From: Acidobacteria bacterium Ga0077522
GTDB lineage: Bacteria > Acidobacteriota > Vicinamibacteria > Vicinamibacterales > Vicinamibacteraceae
Length of the DNA stretch: 48,119 nt
Assembly: GCA_001464065.1 (NCBI GenBank)
Contig: LNDN01000024.1
Span: 1 to 48,119 of the forward strand
Reading direction: 5' to 3'
Part shown: positions 1 to 8,033 of the stretch, piece by piece
Layout of the letters: every line of letters starts with the position of its first letter
Position numbering within the stretch: position 1 is the stretch's first letter
Notes under the pieces: model-generated
What the model was told of the DNA's origin: nothing
Databases searched by the model: none
Seen by the model: the letters and a program-made list of their open reading frames with translations, nothing else
Made by a program: the position numbers and the translations under genes

Positions 1-1157
1 CAGGGCACCGGCACCTCGCGCGGGGTGTTGGCGACGAGATCGACGGGGCATTCGGGGTCGGTGCGCTCGTGGTTGATCGTCGGCGGGATGCAGTGCCGAT
101 CGATCGTCAGGGCCAGGGCCGCCGCTTCCATGGCCCCCGCGGCACCGAGGCAGTGGCCGAACATCGCCTTCAGCGACGTCACCGGCATCGCAGCGGCCCG
201 ATCGCCGAAGACGACGCGCACCCCCCGCGCCTCCGCCTTGTCGTTCTGCGGTGTGGCCGTGCCGTGCGCGTTGACGTGCGTGACCTCGTCGGCGTTGACG
301 CCGGCGTCGGCCAGCGCCGCCCGAATCGTCGCCCCGATCGCCTGGCCCTCCGGCTCCGGCGCCGTCGGGTGATGCGCCTCGCACGTGAAGCTGTACCCGG
401 CCAGCTCCGCGTAGATGTGCGCGCCGCGGCGCGCCGCCCGATCCCAGTCCTCGAGCACGAGGATGGCGGCGCCCTCGCCGATGTTCATGCCCTGACGACC
501 GGCATCGAAGGGGCGACACGGCTGCGGGTCCATCAGTCGCAGGGCGTTGAACCCGGCGAAGGTCAGCCGCGACAGCGCGTCGGTCCCGCCAGCTAGCGCG
601 GCATCGAGTCGGCCTCGACGGATGGCGTCCACGGCCTGCCCGATCGCGATGGTGCTCGAGGAGCACGCCGCCATCAGGCACGAGCGCATCCCCTCCAGCC
701 CGAAGTGCGTCGCGACGACATCCACCGGGGTGCTCGAGAAGTGGTTGTGAATCCAGGTCGGCCGGGCCCGGTCCATCCCTTCGCGCCGCATCGTGAAGTA
801 GTACGACTCGTTGCGGACGAGATCGCCGGTGCCCGCACCGAGCATCACCCCGACCCGCGTGCGGTCGATGCCGCTGTCGAGCAGCCCCGAGTCCTCCAGC
901 GCCTCGGTGGCCGCCACCACCCCCATCAGATCACTGCGCGACCAGCGGCGGCGCTGGTAGGGCGTGTACCGGGCCTGCACCTCGGTCAGGTCGACCTCGG
1001 CGCCGATGCGGCTGCGGTAGCCCTCGGTGTCGAACAGCGTCACCGGACCGATGCCGCAGTGCCCCTCCAGCATGTGGGCCCACACCGCCTCGCGCTGCGT
1101 GCCGAGGGCGCAGATCATGCCGATGCCCGTGATCGCGATTCGCTTCTGGTCAGACAT
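1..1157 (-). CDS. beta-ketoacyl-ACP synthase (KAS II/FabF-like), C-terminus cut by window edge
   Basis: Condensing enzyme of type II fatty acid or polyketide synthesis, expected to be cytosolic and to work with the ACP at 4904-5161. The start is the ATG at 1157. The translation opens MSDQKRIAITGIGMICALG, the usual KAS N-terminus. The catalytic triad is visible: Cys in MAACSSSTIAIG (about residue 170), His in VNAHGTATPQND and His in SLKAMFGHCLGAAGAMEA. The frame stays open to base 1, so about the last 20-40 residues are missing. It lies 13 bp after the stop of the large exported protein and is transcribed the same way. A TAGAAT -10-like hexamer at 1168-1173 sits 10 nt before the ATG, so it may also have its own promoter. 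Given the neighbours it is probably the active partner (KS-alpha) of the triad-less ketosynthase at 6062-7282; that pairing is an inference. Confidence 0.9.
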   Translation of the reverse strand, partial: MSDQKRIAITGIGMICALGTQREAVWAHMLEGHCGIGPVTLFDTEGYRSRIGAEVDLTEVQARYTPYQRRRWSRSDLMGVVAATEALEDSGLLDSGIDRTRVGVMLGAGTGDLVRNESYYFTMRREGMDRARPTWIHNHFSSTPVDVVATHFGLEGMRSCLMAACSSSTIAIGQAVDAIRRGRLDAALAGGTDALSRLTFAGFNALRLMDPQPCRPFDAGRQGMNIGEGAAILVLEDWDRAARRGAHIYAELAGYSFTCEAHHPTAPEPEGQAIGATIRAALADAGVNADEVTHVNAHGTATPQNDKAEARGVRVVFGDRAAAMPVTSLKAMFGHCLGAAGAMEAAALALTIDRHCIPPTINHERTDPECPVDLVANTPREVPVP

Positions 1158-1167
1158 GCTCACGTGA

Positions 1168-1173
1168 ATTCTA
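1168..1173 (-). promoter_or_regulatory. possible internal -10 box before the ketosynthase
   Basis: TAGAAT on the minus strand, 10 nt before the ATG at 1157. It overlaps the stop codon of the upstream gene. The spacing fits the near-leaderless pattern seen elsewhere in the window. No clear -35 was found. Confidence 0.25.
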
Positions 1174-4065
1174 GAGCGGCTTGAGCAGCATCACCTGGAT
1201 GGTGGTCGATCCCAGTCCGCTGTAGCGGCTGGGCAGGAAGCTGTGGCCGACTTCGCCGCGGATGAACGCCGTCCGCCCCGGCACGCGGACGTTGAAGGCC
1301 ACGCCGACGCCCGTCAGCGGCTCCCAGGGCACCTCGACGACACCAGGCACTCCTCTGGGACGCACCCGGCCCCACGCCTGATCCACGAAGAGGTCCATCC
1401 GGTACTGATCGAGGATGTTGAACGAGTACTGCCCGCGGGCCATCGCCAGCTCGCCGTAGCGGACGCCGGCCGACGGCACGCCATGAATCTTCGTGTCGTC
1501 GAACAGGCCGAACTGATACTGGCTGAAGCGGTCGAGGCGGGTGCCGCCGAACCACGCGCCGTTGACGATGACCTTGCTGAACGCGCCGAGGTAGAACACC
1601 TTGGTCGCCGACGCCTGGTACTTGAGATAGGTCGAGGGCGTCGCCGCGAGCGCCGCCGGGTCCCCCCACGGCCGCCACGACAGGCGCCCCGACCAGGTGC
1701 CGTTGGCCGTGACCGAGTAGCCACCGCGGCGGTACTCGTAGAGCAGCCCGAGGCCGTTGGTGATGGTGCTGGTCGGCGTCACGTAGTCGTCGGCCGTCGT
1801 GGTGTTGCGCACGAAGCCATCGAAGCGGAACAGGTACTGCCCGGAGATGCGCTGATAGGTCGTCGCCTGCCAGCCGAGGTTCAGTCCCGTGGACAGCGGC
1901 CACGTCAGCAGGCTCTGGTCCTTCCGCTCCCCACCGGCGACGAACAGCCGGTCGGTGGACGGCGGCGCGATCGCGAAGAAGTCGATCGAGGCGTCGATCC
2001 GGTTGGCGATGGCACGCGGACGCTGGATGTTGCCCGCGGCGAGGACGCCCGCGAACAACACCGCGACCTGCGTGTCCTGCCGCCCCAGGAAGCGGAAGTT
2101 GAGGTAGTTGATGCCGCCGATCGGCAGCGGGAACTCGAAGCCGGGGTCGATGGTCAGGCCGAGCGCCAGCGCCTTGGCTTTCGTCGTGGCGATGTCGCTG
2201 ACCACGCGACGATCGCCTTCCTTGACGAAGTACCGCACGCCGACGTCCGTGTCGCGATACATCGTCCGATCGCCGGCGCGCGCCGCCTGACGCTGCGCCG
2301 CGAAGTCCTCCGGCGCCAGGTCGTAGTCGCTGAACGTGATGCGCCGCTCGACGAGCAGGTTGCGGCCCGCGATCAGGATCAGTTGCTGGTTGTAGATGCG
2401 CGACGGCAGCCACACCTCGTCGCCGGACGCCGTGCGCACGGCCGCGAAGTCCTGCGTCTCGTCGTTCGAGATCACGGGAGCCGACAACGCCGTCTGCACG
2501 GCCTGCTGGCGCAGACGCGCGAAGGTCTCCCGGTCGATCCAGACGGTGCCGCGGTAGAGCGACTGGTCGCGGACCTGGGGCTCGAACGCCACCACCCAGG
2601 CCGACCGGCCGTTGACCATCGCCGTGCCCTGCAGGCGATAGCGGTAGCGCGCGTCGAGTTCGATCGACAGCGGCGGGGTCAGGACCTTCTCGGGTTGCAG
2701 CAGCGGGAACGGCGGCCGCGGCTCGCCGAAGTGTGCGCCGTTGACGCTGAAGTCGCGCTCCTCCCACTCGGTGCCGTCGACGCGGTCGACGAAGAAGCGG
2801 TTCTCCGTGATGACGTCGAAGCCGGGATCGGTCACTGTCGGCCGGAAGTACTGCTGGATGCGTCCATCGACCACGTACCGGGGCGACCGCTCGCGCTCGG
2901 CGGCCTGACGCGCCTGATGGCGGGCAAGGATCTCCTCGACCGACAGCGTCCGCGCGCCGGTCACGTCTTCCTGCTGGACGAACCCCGCCTCCGCGCCCCG
3001 GTTGAAGTCGACCAGCCACGGCCCCGTCCCGGGCAGCACGATCGTCGCCTCGGTCCGCTGCGCCGCATCGTCGCGCACCACCCGTCGCGCCGGGTGGTCG
3101 CGTCCCGACACCGGGTCGCGGACCACGACGGTGCCGGCCGAGGGCAGGACGAGCGAGACGTCGAGGGTCTCGCCGCTCGCCGCGGCGTCGAGCACCAGGA
3201 ACGTGCCCAGCGTGCCGAGGTGATACAGCACGCGCGCACGGCGCGTCGCGGTGACGTCGCGTCCACTCGCACGCACGGTGAGCGCTCCCGGTGGCGTGGC
3301 CACGGGCGCCATGTCGCCGGCGTACAGATCCTGCAGGCGGACCGCGACGGGTCGCACGCCCGCCAGGGCCGATGGCGAGAGCCGATAGCCTCGCACGGCG
3401 ACAGGCGTCCCGAGTCGCGCGATCTCGTGATCGACGAACGCCCGTGCCGGTTCGACCTCCGGCAGCGGGATGTCCAGTTCGACGAGCGAGGCGCCAGGAT
3501 CGTGGTCGGCGACCCATGCCGCGGCGGCCTCCGGGTCGGCGCCCGGGGCGAGCGCGAGGCCATCGATCACGGGGGCGACGTCGGGGGTCAGGACGGCATC
3601 GCGCTGCGGGTCGGACGCGGCGGCCCCGCCGAGCACGATCGCGGCGGAGGCCGCCTGGGCGCGAATCTCCGCAGCGGCGAGCTTGATCAGGAAGGCGGTG
3701 CGCCTCGGGTCGCGGCCATCCGCCTGCAGTTCGACGGCCGCAAGCCGGGGCACCGCGGCGACGATGGCGCGGACGCGAGCCGACCAGGTCGACGGGTCGA
3801 CGGCCGGGCCATCGACGGCCGTGATGGTCAACCAGACGGCCGTGTCCTGCGGGATCGCCGGCGCCTCCGACTGGATGTCTGGCACCTCGGCGCTCACCGT
3901 CACACGCACGGCGGCGGGAAGCGACGCCGGCATCGTGGCCCGCTCGACGCCGGTGTCGAACACGAGCCGCGGCAGCGTCGGCGCCTGCGCCTGCCCGGCC
4001 GCGGCAGGCGCCGCCACGGTCAGCAGGCCGAGCAGCAGCCCGGCACCGCTCAGGCGCGCAGCCAC
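1171..4065 (-). CDS. large exported multidomain protein with C-terminal outer-membrane beta-barrel-like region
   Basis: 964 residues if it starts at the GTG at 4065, which puts a signal peptide (VAARLSGAGLLLGLLTVAAP then AAAGQAQA) at the very N-terminus and overlaps the deacetylase tail by 16 bp. By eye there are four parts. Residues about 35-230 look like a degenerate (beta/alpha) barrel related to glycoside hydrolases. Residues about 235-340 look like a beta-sandwich. Residues about 370-650 resemble the outer-membrane lipoprotein-sorting/RseB-like fold (GTVWIDRETFARLR, then ERRITFSDYD). Residues about 680-964 are alternating aromatic/hydrophobic strands (for example YLFRFDGFVRN, GLLYEYRRGGYSVTANG) typical of an outer-membrane barrel. 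No catalytic residues can be assigned. Sitting inside the lipid cluster, it may handle the product or a glycan at the outer membrane; that is inference. I do not recognise a named family for the whole protein. Confidence 0.75.
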   Translation of the reverse strand: MAARLSGAGLLLGLLTVAAPAAAGQAQAPTLPRLVFDTGVERATMPASLPAAVRVTVSAEVPDIQSEAPAIPQDTAVWLTITAVDGPAVDPSTWSARVRAIVAAVPRLAAVELQADGRDPRRTAFLIKLAAAEIRAQAASAAIVLGGAAASDPQRDAVLTPDVAPVIDGLALAPGADPEAAAAWVADHDPGASLVELDIPLPEVEPARAFVDHEIARLGTPVAVRGYRLSPSALAGVRPVAVRLQDLYAGDMAPVATPPGALTVRASGRDVTATRRARVLYHLGTLGTFLVLDAAASGETLDVSLVLPSAGTVVVRDPVSGRDHPARRVVRDDAAQRTEATIVLPGTGPWLVDFNRGAEAGFVQQEDVTGARTLSVEEILARHQARQAAERERSPRYVVDGRIQQYFRPTVTDPGFDVITENRFFVDRVDGTEWEERDFSVNGAHFGEPRPPFPLLQPEKVLTPPLSIELDARYRYRLQGTAMVNGRSAWVVAFEPQVRDQSLYRGTVWIDRETFARLRQQAVQTALSAPVISNDETQDFAAVRTASGDEVWLPSRIYNQQLILIAGRNLLVERRITFSDYDLAPEDFAAQRQAARAGDRTMYRDTDVGVRYFVKEGDRRVVSDIATTKAKALALGLTIDPGFEFPLPIGGINYLNFRFLGRQDTQVAVLFAGVLAAGNIQRPRAIANRIDASIDFFAIAPPSTDRLFVAGGERKDQSLLTWPLSTGLNLGWQATTYQRISGQYLFRFDGFVRNTTTADDYVTPTSTITNGLGLLYEYRRGGYSVTANGTWSGRLSWRPWGDPAALAATPSTYLKYQASATKVFYLGAFSKVIVNGAWFGGTRLDRFSQYQFGLFDDTKIHGVPSAGVRYGELAMARGQYSFNILDQYRMDLFVDQAWGRVRPRGVPGVVEVPWEPLTGVGVAFNVRVPGRTAFIRGEVGHSFLPSRYSGLGSTTIQVMLLKPL

Positions 4066-4867
4066 GCCTCTGCGTCCGGCAGTTCGCAGAGTGGTCCGAA
4101 CTCGGCGCCCGCCAGCACCTCCCTGAGACGTGCCCGGAAGCCCGACAAAGTGGCGGCGGCAGCCGCACGTGCGGCGGGGCGGGATCGATCTCCCATGGGT
4201 GCACAGTAAGGACGGCGGGATCGCCCTTGCGGTTGTTGGCGGCGATGGCGTCGAGCACGGCGCCGGGCTCGGCCTTGCGCAGGCCCCAGCCCCACCCGAG
4301 CGGCACGGCCTGCCCGGCGAGCCGACCGACGAGGGGTGGCAGTTCGAGCAACGCGCCGGCCACCGTGGCAATCGGGTGCGGGCGCCGCGGGAACGCCGGC
4401 GACCCGACGCGCGCGACAGGCGCGCGGCTCGCGTCGAGGCGGATGCCCTCCTCGACGAGGATGGGGAGGGCCCAGGGCGCGTGCTGATTCAGGGACCACT
4501 CGGGAGCCCTGAAGGTGGTCAGGGGCCCGGCGCCGGCCGCCCGCACGGCGGCGATGTTCAGGCGCAGGTCGTCGCGGAAGGCCTCGGGCGAGAGGTCGAA
4601 CACGCGCCGGTGCCAGTAGCTGTGCAGGCCGACCTCGTGACCGCCGTCACGAATCTCGCGCACCAGCGCCGGAAACCGCTCGGCGACCCAGCCGACGATC
4701 AGGAACGTGGCGCGATTGCCTGTCGCGGCGAGGTCGTCCAGCAGCGCGCGCGTCGTCGGCACGACGCGGCTGTCGAGGGCATCCCACTGCGAGGGCGGCA
4801 GACGATCGTCGATGCCGCAGATGTGGAACCAGTCCTCGACGTCGACCGTGAAGGCGTTGGCAGCCAT
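4050..4867 (-). CDS. polysaccharide deacetylase (NodB/DUF3473 type) with a disrupted reading frame near the 3' end
   Basis: NodB-fold deacetylase that would remove N-acetyl groups from a sugar polymer or glycolipid. Translation from the ATG at 4867 gives FTVDVEDWFHICG, where the DVEDWFH motif supplies the catalytic and metal Asp. It continues with NRATFLIVGWVAERFP, GGHEVGLHSYWHRRVFDL (metal His residues), TTFRAPEWSL and LTVHPWEIDP. After VRLPPP at about 4155 the frame no longer encodes the family's C-terminus. That continuation lies in other frames: CRRHFVGL in one, then LSGFRARLREVLAGAEFGPL and the end PDAEAWLRA in a third, stopping at 4050. Together they make the roughly 275 residues normal for the family. 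Without a frame change the frame runs on as arginine-rich nonsense through the next gene. It lies 36 bp after the ACP gene. It could be a real pseudogene or a sequence error. Confidence 0.8.
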
Positions 4868-4903
4868 TTCACCAGCCGCACGCGCAGCCCGCGGCGCAGC
4901 GCA

Positions 4904-5161
4904 CTACGCGGGCTTCCTCTGGGCCTCGATGTACTCGGCGATGGCATCCACCGACTGCAGCACCTTGCCGCCGGTCTCCTCGTCGCCGATGACGACACCG
5001 AAGGATCGCTCGATCTCCAGTACCAGCTCGAGGGCGTCGATCGAGTCGAGGCCGAGGCCGGCACCGAACAGCGGCGCGGCGCTGTCGATCTCGTCGGCCG
5101 CAATCGGCAGCTTGAGGGCGCGCACGATCGCCGCCTTGATGTCGCTACGAAGATCAGTCAT
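4904..5161 (-). CDS. acyl carrier protein
   Basis: 85-residue carrier protein. The phosphopantetheine site is the Ser of GAGLGLDSIDALELVLEIE (about residue 37), the canonical DSxxxLEL helix. Acidic composition and length match AcpP-like proteins. The start is the ATG at 5161 (MTDLRSDIKAAIVRALKL), with AAGG a few bases upstream; an upstream in-frame start at 5182 would overlap the end of fabG. It lies 7 bp after the FabG stop and before the deacetylase, in one minus-strand operon. It presumably carries the growing acyl or polyene chain for the two ketosynthases and the ketoreductase, rather than serving housekeeping fatty acid synthesis; this rests on context. Confidence 0.93.
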   Translation of the reverse strand: MTDLRSDIKAAIVRALKLPIAADEIDSAAPLFGAGLGLDSIDALELVLEIERSFGVVIGDEETGGKVLQSVDAIAEYIEAQRKPA

Positions 5162-5168
5162 GACTGCC

Positions 5169-5921
5169 TTACACGAGCCCACCGTCGACGCCGATCACCT
5201 GACCGGTGACGTACGCGGCCGCGTTGGAGCTGAGAAACGCCACCACCTCGGCGACTTCCGCCGGGGTGCCGAGCCGCCCGACGGGCACGTTGCGCAGGTG
5301 CGCCTCACGGGTGGCCTCGGGAATCGCTGCCGTCATGTCGGTCTGGATGAGCCCCGGCATCACGGCGTTCACGAGGACGCCCTTGGGCGCCAGCTCGCGT
5401 GAGAGCGTCCGGGTGAGGCCGATCAGGCCGCCCTTGGACGCCGCATAGTTCGCCTGGCCGGGCAACCCGGCGACGGCGCTCGGCGAGGTGAGATTGATGA
5501 CCCGCCCCCACTTGCGGACGAGCATGCCGCGCACCACCGCCCGCGTGCAGAAGAAGGCCCCGTCGAGATTGGGACGCAGCACGGCGTCCCACTTCTCGCG
5601 GTCCATCATCATCAGGTACCCGTCACGCGTGACGCCGGCGTTGTTGACCAGGATGTCGATGGGTCCCAGCGCCGCCGAGGCGTCGGCGACCAGCTGCTGC
5701 ACCTGCGCTTCGTCTGCCACGTCGCAGGGACCGGTCCAGACGCGCGCCCCTTCCGCCTGCAATGTACGGACGATCTCGCGGGCCGGCTCTTCGCGCTCGC
5801 GGTAGGAGAACGCGACCGCCGCACCGCGACGGGCCAGCGCCTCGACAATGGCGCGACCGATGCCGCGCGATCCGCCAGTGACCAGCGCGACCCGGCCAGA
5901 CAGGGCAAGCGATTCGTACGG
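5169..5921 (-). CDS. fabG: 3-oxoacyl-ACP reductase (FabG-like SDR)
   Basis: NADPH-dependent ketoreductase of the short-chain dehydrogenase family, reducing the 3-oxoacyl-ACP made by the ketosynthase. It shows the Rossmann motif TGGSRGIG near residue 17, NNAG (ILVNNAGVTRDG), the catalytic Ser in INLTSPSAVAG, the YxxxK pair in YAASKGG, and the C-terminal GQVIGVDGGLV. The chosen start is the GTG at 5921 (VPYESLALSGRVALVTGG), because AGGGA lies 6 nt upstream and the protein then has the usual length of about 250 residues; the frame is open back to a GTG at 5954. It is followed 7 bp later by the ACP gene. A TATAGA-like element near 5970 could give a leader of about 40 nt, so this gene, unlike many neighbours, looks Shine-Dalgarno dependent. 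Confidence 0.93.
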   Translation of the reverse strand, partial: PYESLALSGRVALVTGGSRGIGRAIVEALARRGAAVAFSYREREEPAREIVRTLQAEGARVWTGPCDVADEAQVQQLVADASAALGPIDILVNNAGVTRDGYLMMMDREKWDAVLRPNLDGAFFCTRAVVRGMLVRKWGRVINLTSPSAVAGLPGQANYAASKGGLIGLTRTLSRELAPKGVLVNAVMPGLIQTDMTAAIPEATREAHLRNVPVGRLGTPAEVAEVVAFLSSNAAAYVTGQVIGVDGGLV

Positions 5922-5993
5922 CACGCAGCATCCCTGGCGGCACCCGGGCGGCACCGCCGAAGGAACAGTCTATAACAGCGGGCTCGATCGGCC

Positions 5994-6011
5994 GGGAGTC
6001 GGGAGTCGGGA
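5994..6011. repeat. heptamer repeat GGGAGTC, two and a half copies
   Basis: GGGAGTC GGGAGTC GGGA lies between the triad-less ketosynthase and fabG. The same heptamer forms a longer array at 12075-12140. Confidence 0.6.
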
Positions 6012-6020
6012 CCACCGGTC

Positions 6021-6044
6021 GTAGCCGCGGGACTTGTCCCGCGG
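6021..6044. repeat. REP-like palindrome, copy 1
   Basis: GTAG followed by a perfect 9-bp palindrome: CCGCGGGAC, TT, GTCCCGCGG. It lies 17 bp downstream of the stop of the minus-strand ketosynthase at 6062. Copies with the same GTAG-GGAC-nn-GTCC skeleton occur at 16521 and 35515. It can form a hairpin, but there is no T tract. Confidence 0.6.
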
Positions 6045-6061
6045 AGCCAGGCCCCGGCGTG

Positions 6062-7282
6062 CTACTGGCAGCGCAGGACGACGCTGTAGTTGGTGCCGCC
6101 GCTGGCGAAGCTGTTCACGAGGATGTACGGCGTGCGCAGCGGGGCCGGGGACCCGATCACCCAGCCCAGGGGCGCACAGGCGGGATCGGGGGCCGACAGG
6201 CCAGCCGTCGGCGCGACCAGCCCGCGCCGCCCGGCCAGCACGGCCACGACGAGCGACGCGGCCGCGGCCATCCCCCCTTCGCCGACGGCCCCCTTGACGG
6301 AGGTCGTCGTGACCGGGCGGTCCGCGAAGACCTCGGCGATGGCCGCCGACTCGAGGCGGTCGAAATCGATGGCGCCGTTGGCCGCGGCATAGACCGCGCC
6401 GACCTCGGCCGCGTCGATGCCGGCCTCGGCCAGGGCGTCGCGCATGCAGCGGACGAGGGCGGCCGTCTCGGTGGGCCAGGCATTGATCGCAGTCAGCCCG
6501 GCCGTCGCGCCGACGCCGATCACGGTCGCCAGGACCGCCGCCTCGCGCGCCTGCGCCCGGTCCAGGTCCTCGACGATGGCCACGAAGCCGCCCTCCCCCA
6601 TCACGAAGCCGTTGCGGGTGCGGTCGAAGGGGCGCGCACCTTCCGGGTAGGCGCCGTCGTGCGACAACACCCCGAACCAGTCGTGCACCTGGAAGTAGAG
6701 GTCGTAGATGTCCTCGGCCCCGCCGGTGACCAGCGCGCCGGCCTTGCCGGCCCGCACCAGATCGGTGGCCAGCGCCACCGCCGCCAGGCCCGACGCCTCC
6801 TTGTAGCTCAACGTCGTGTTCGGCCCGCGCAGCTTCTCCTCGAGGGCGATCAGACTCGCGGCGGCGTTGCCGACGGTGTTGCTGAAGAGCATCGCGGGCG
6901 CGCCGGTCGGCCCGAGGTCGAGCAACCGATCGAGGAACTCGCCGGTGGAGTGCACCCCGCACGTACACGTGCCGAAGACCACCCCCACGTCGTCGTAGCC
7001 GGCGTCGCTGCGCGGGAGTCCCGCGGCGTCGAGCGCCAGCCGGGCCGAGGCCACCGACAAGGCACCGACCTCGTCCATGCGGCGCAGCTTCATCGGATGG
7101 ATGAACGCGGCAGGGTCGAAGCCCGACAGCTCGGCCGCCTGCCGGGCCTGGCGGGCCGTCGTGTCGAACGACGTGATGGGACGGATGCCCGTGCGGCCCT
7201 CGAGCACGGCCTCGAGAAAGGCGTCGGTCTGCCCGAGGCTGGAGCAGGCGGCAACCCCGGTGATTGCGGCCTGTCGCTGCAC
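6062..7282 (-). CDS. ketosynthase-like protein lacking the catalytic triad (chain-length-factor type)
   Basis: 406 residues with the thiolase-fold KAS pattern (ITGVAACSSLGQTDAF, FSNTVGNAAASLIALEE, NGFVMGEGGFVAIVEDLDRA, NSFASGGTNYSVVL). The nucleophilic Cys region reads LSYKEASGLAAV with no Cys. The first His motif reads AANGAIDFDRLE instead of HGTxxxxND, and the second reads KGAVGEGGMAAAA instead of KxxxGHxxGAAG. It therefore cannot condense by the normal mechanism and most likely forms a heterodimer with an active ketosynthase, as KS-beta/chain-length factors do. I chose the GTG at 7282 (VQRQAAITG) because it gives the normal short KAS N-terminus and leaves a 25-bp divergent spacer; an ATG at 7309 also exists but overlaps the start codon of the divergent gene. 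Confidence 0.85.
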   Translation of the reverse strand: MQRQAAITGVAACSSLGQTDAFLEAVLEGRTGIRPITSFDTTARQARQAAELSGFDPAAFIHPMKLRRMDEVGALSVASARLALDAAGLPRSDAGYDDVGVVFGTCTCGVHSTGEFLDRLLDLGPTGAPAMLFSNTVGNAAASLIALEEKLRGPNTTLSYKEASGLAAVALATDLVRAGKAGALVTGGAEDIYDLYFQVHDWFGVLSHDGAYPEGARPFDRTRNGFVMGEGGFVAIVEDLDRAQAREAAVLATVIGVGATAGLTAINAWPTETAALVRCMRDALAEAGIDAAEVGAVYAAANGAIDFDRLESAAIAEVFADRPVTTTSVKGAVGEGGMAAAASLVVAVLAGRRGLVAPTAGLSAPDPACAPLGWVIGSPAPLRTPYILVNSFASGGTNYSVVLRCQ

Positions 7283-7285
7283 GGC

Positions 7286-7299
7286 GGGTACGTTACCAT
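7286..7299. promoter_or_regulatory. probable bidirectional leaderless promoter core, ketosynthase-like / LolA-like
   Basis: On the plus strand TACCAT (7294-7299) ends 8 nt before the ATG at 7308. On the minus strand TAACGT lies about 7 nt before the GTG at 7282. The two boxes overlap in a near-palindrome (GGTACGTTACC). No Shine-Dalgarno precedes either start. Confidence 0.4.
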
Positions 7300-7307
7300 T
7301 TCGATTC

Positions 7308-8003
7308 ATGGCTCTTCAACGGGCGCTTCGACGTGTCTTCGCCACCGTGCTGGCCCTCGCGATGGCCTCCGCGGCACCCGGCTCGGCACGAGGGGCGTCC
7401 GGAACGGCGTCCTCCTCGGGGCAGACCGCGGGCGGCGATCTGTTCGACGAGATCTTCCGGCGAGGCGCCCCCGTCGAGAAGACCCTGCGGACCGTGTCGG
7501 CGGACTTCGTCGAGACCAGTACCTCGACGCTGCTCAAGGCGCCGCAGATCGCGCGGGGCACCCTGGTCGGCCAGCGGCCCAATCGCGTGCGCCTCGTGTA
7601 TGCCGGGGTGGACGCGCGCACCGTGATCGTCAACGGCAACACGCTGGCCCTCGACTGGCCGGCCCGCAACCTGAAGGAGACGCGCGACATCGGTGGCACC
7701 ATGCGGCGCGCGGAGCGGTTCTTCGTCATGTCCTCGCCGGCCGAACTCCGCAAGCACTTCGACATCGTCGCCGTCGAGGCGCCCGATCGCGCCGGCGCCT
7801 GGCGCGTGACCTTCACGCCGAAGCGCAAGCAGATGCGCGAGGGGGTGTCGCGCGTGCACCTGTGGATCGATCAGGCCACCCTCGTGATGCGCGCGCTCGC
7901 GATGGACTATCCGGGCGGCGACACGCGGCTGATGGAGTTCAGCGACGTGCGGGTCAATCCCCCGGTCGATGCCGGCGCCTTCGCCGTGCCCGCACGGCGC
8001 TGA
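7308..8003 (+). CDS. LolA-like outer-membrane lipoprotein carrier protein
   Basis: Periplasmic LolA-fold protein of 231 residues. The N-terminus MALQRALRRVFATVLALAMA is a signal peptide, with cleavage likely around APGSARG-AS. It is followed by the LolA pattern: TLRTVSADFVETSTSTLL (about residue 62), GTLVGQRPNRVRLVYAG, VIVNGNTLALDWP, WRVTFTPKRKQM, VHLWIDQATLVMRALAM and FSDVRVNPPVDAGAFAVP. LolA homologues are regular members of aryl polyene loci, where they are thought to take a lipid product across the periplasm. It lies 30 bp upstream of the MMPL exporter on the same strand, which fits a joint export role. It starts 8 nt after a TACCAT box and lacks a Shine-Dalgarno sequence, so it is probably leaderless. 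Confidence 0.88.
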   Translation: MALQRALRRVFATVLALAMASAAPGSARGASGTASSSGQTAGGDLFDEIFRRGAPVEKTLRTVSADFVETSTSTLLKAPQIARGTLVGQRPNRVRLVYAGVDARTVIVNGNTLALDWPARNLKETRDIGGTMRRAERFFVMSSPAELRKHFDIVAVEAPDRAGAWRVTFTPKRKQMREGVSRVHLWIDQATLVMRALAMDYPGGDTRLMEFSDVRVNPPVDAGAFAVPARR

Positions 8004-8033
8004 GGCCGTGATGCCCCTCGTGATCCACACCTC

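Noticed and set aside
1243-4209. Long plus-strand open frame of 988 codons opposite the exported protein
   Set aside because: Composition is dominated by Arg, Gly, Ala and His with no motif; it is the complement of a real gene in GC-rich DNA.
1160-4867. A single 1235-codon open frame joining the deacetylase to the region under the exported protein
   Set aside because: After about 4155 its translation is arginine-rich and resembles nothing, while another frame in the same DNA encodes a signal peptide and structured domains. It is open only because of the high GC content.
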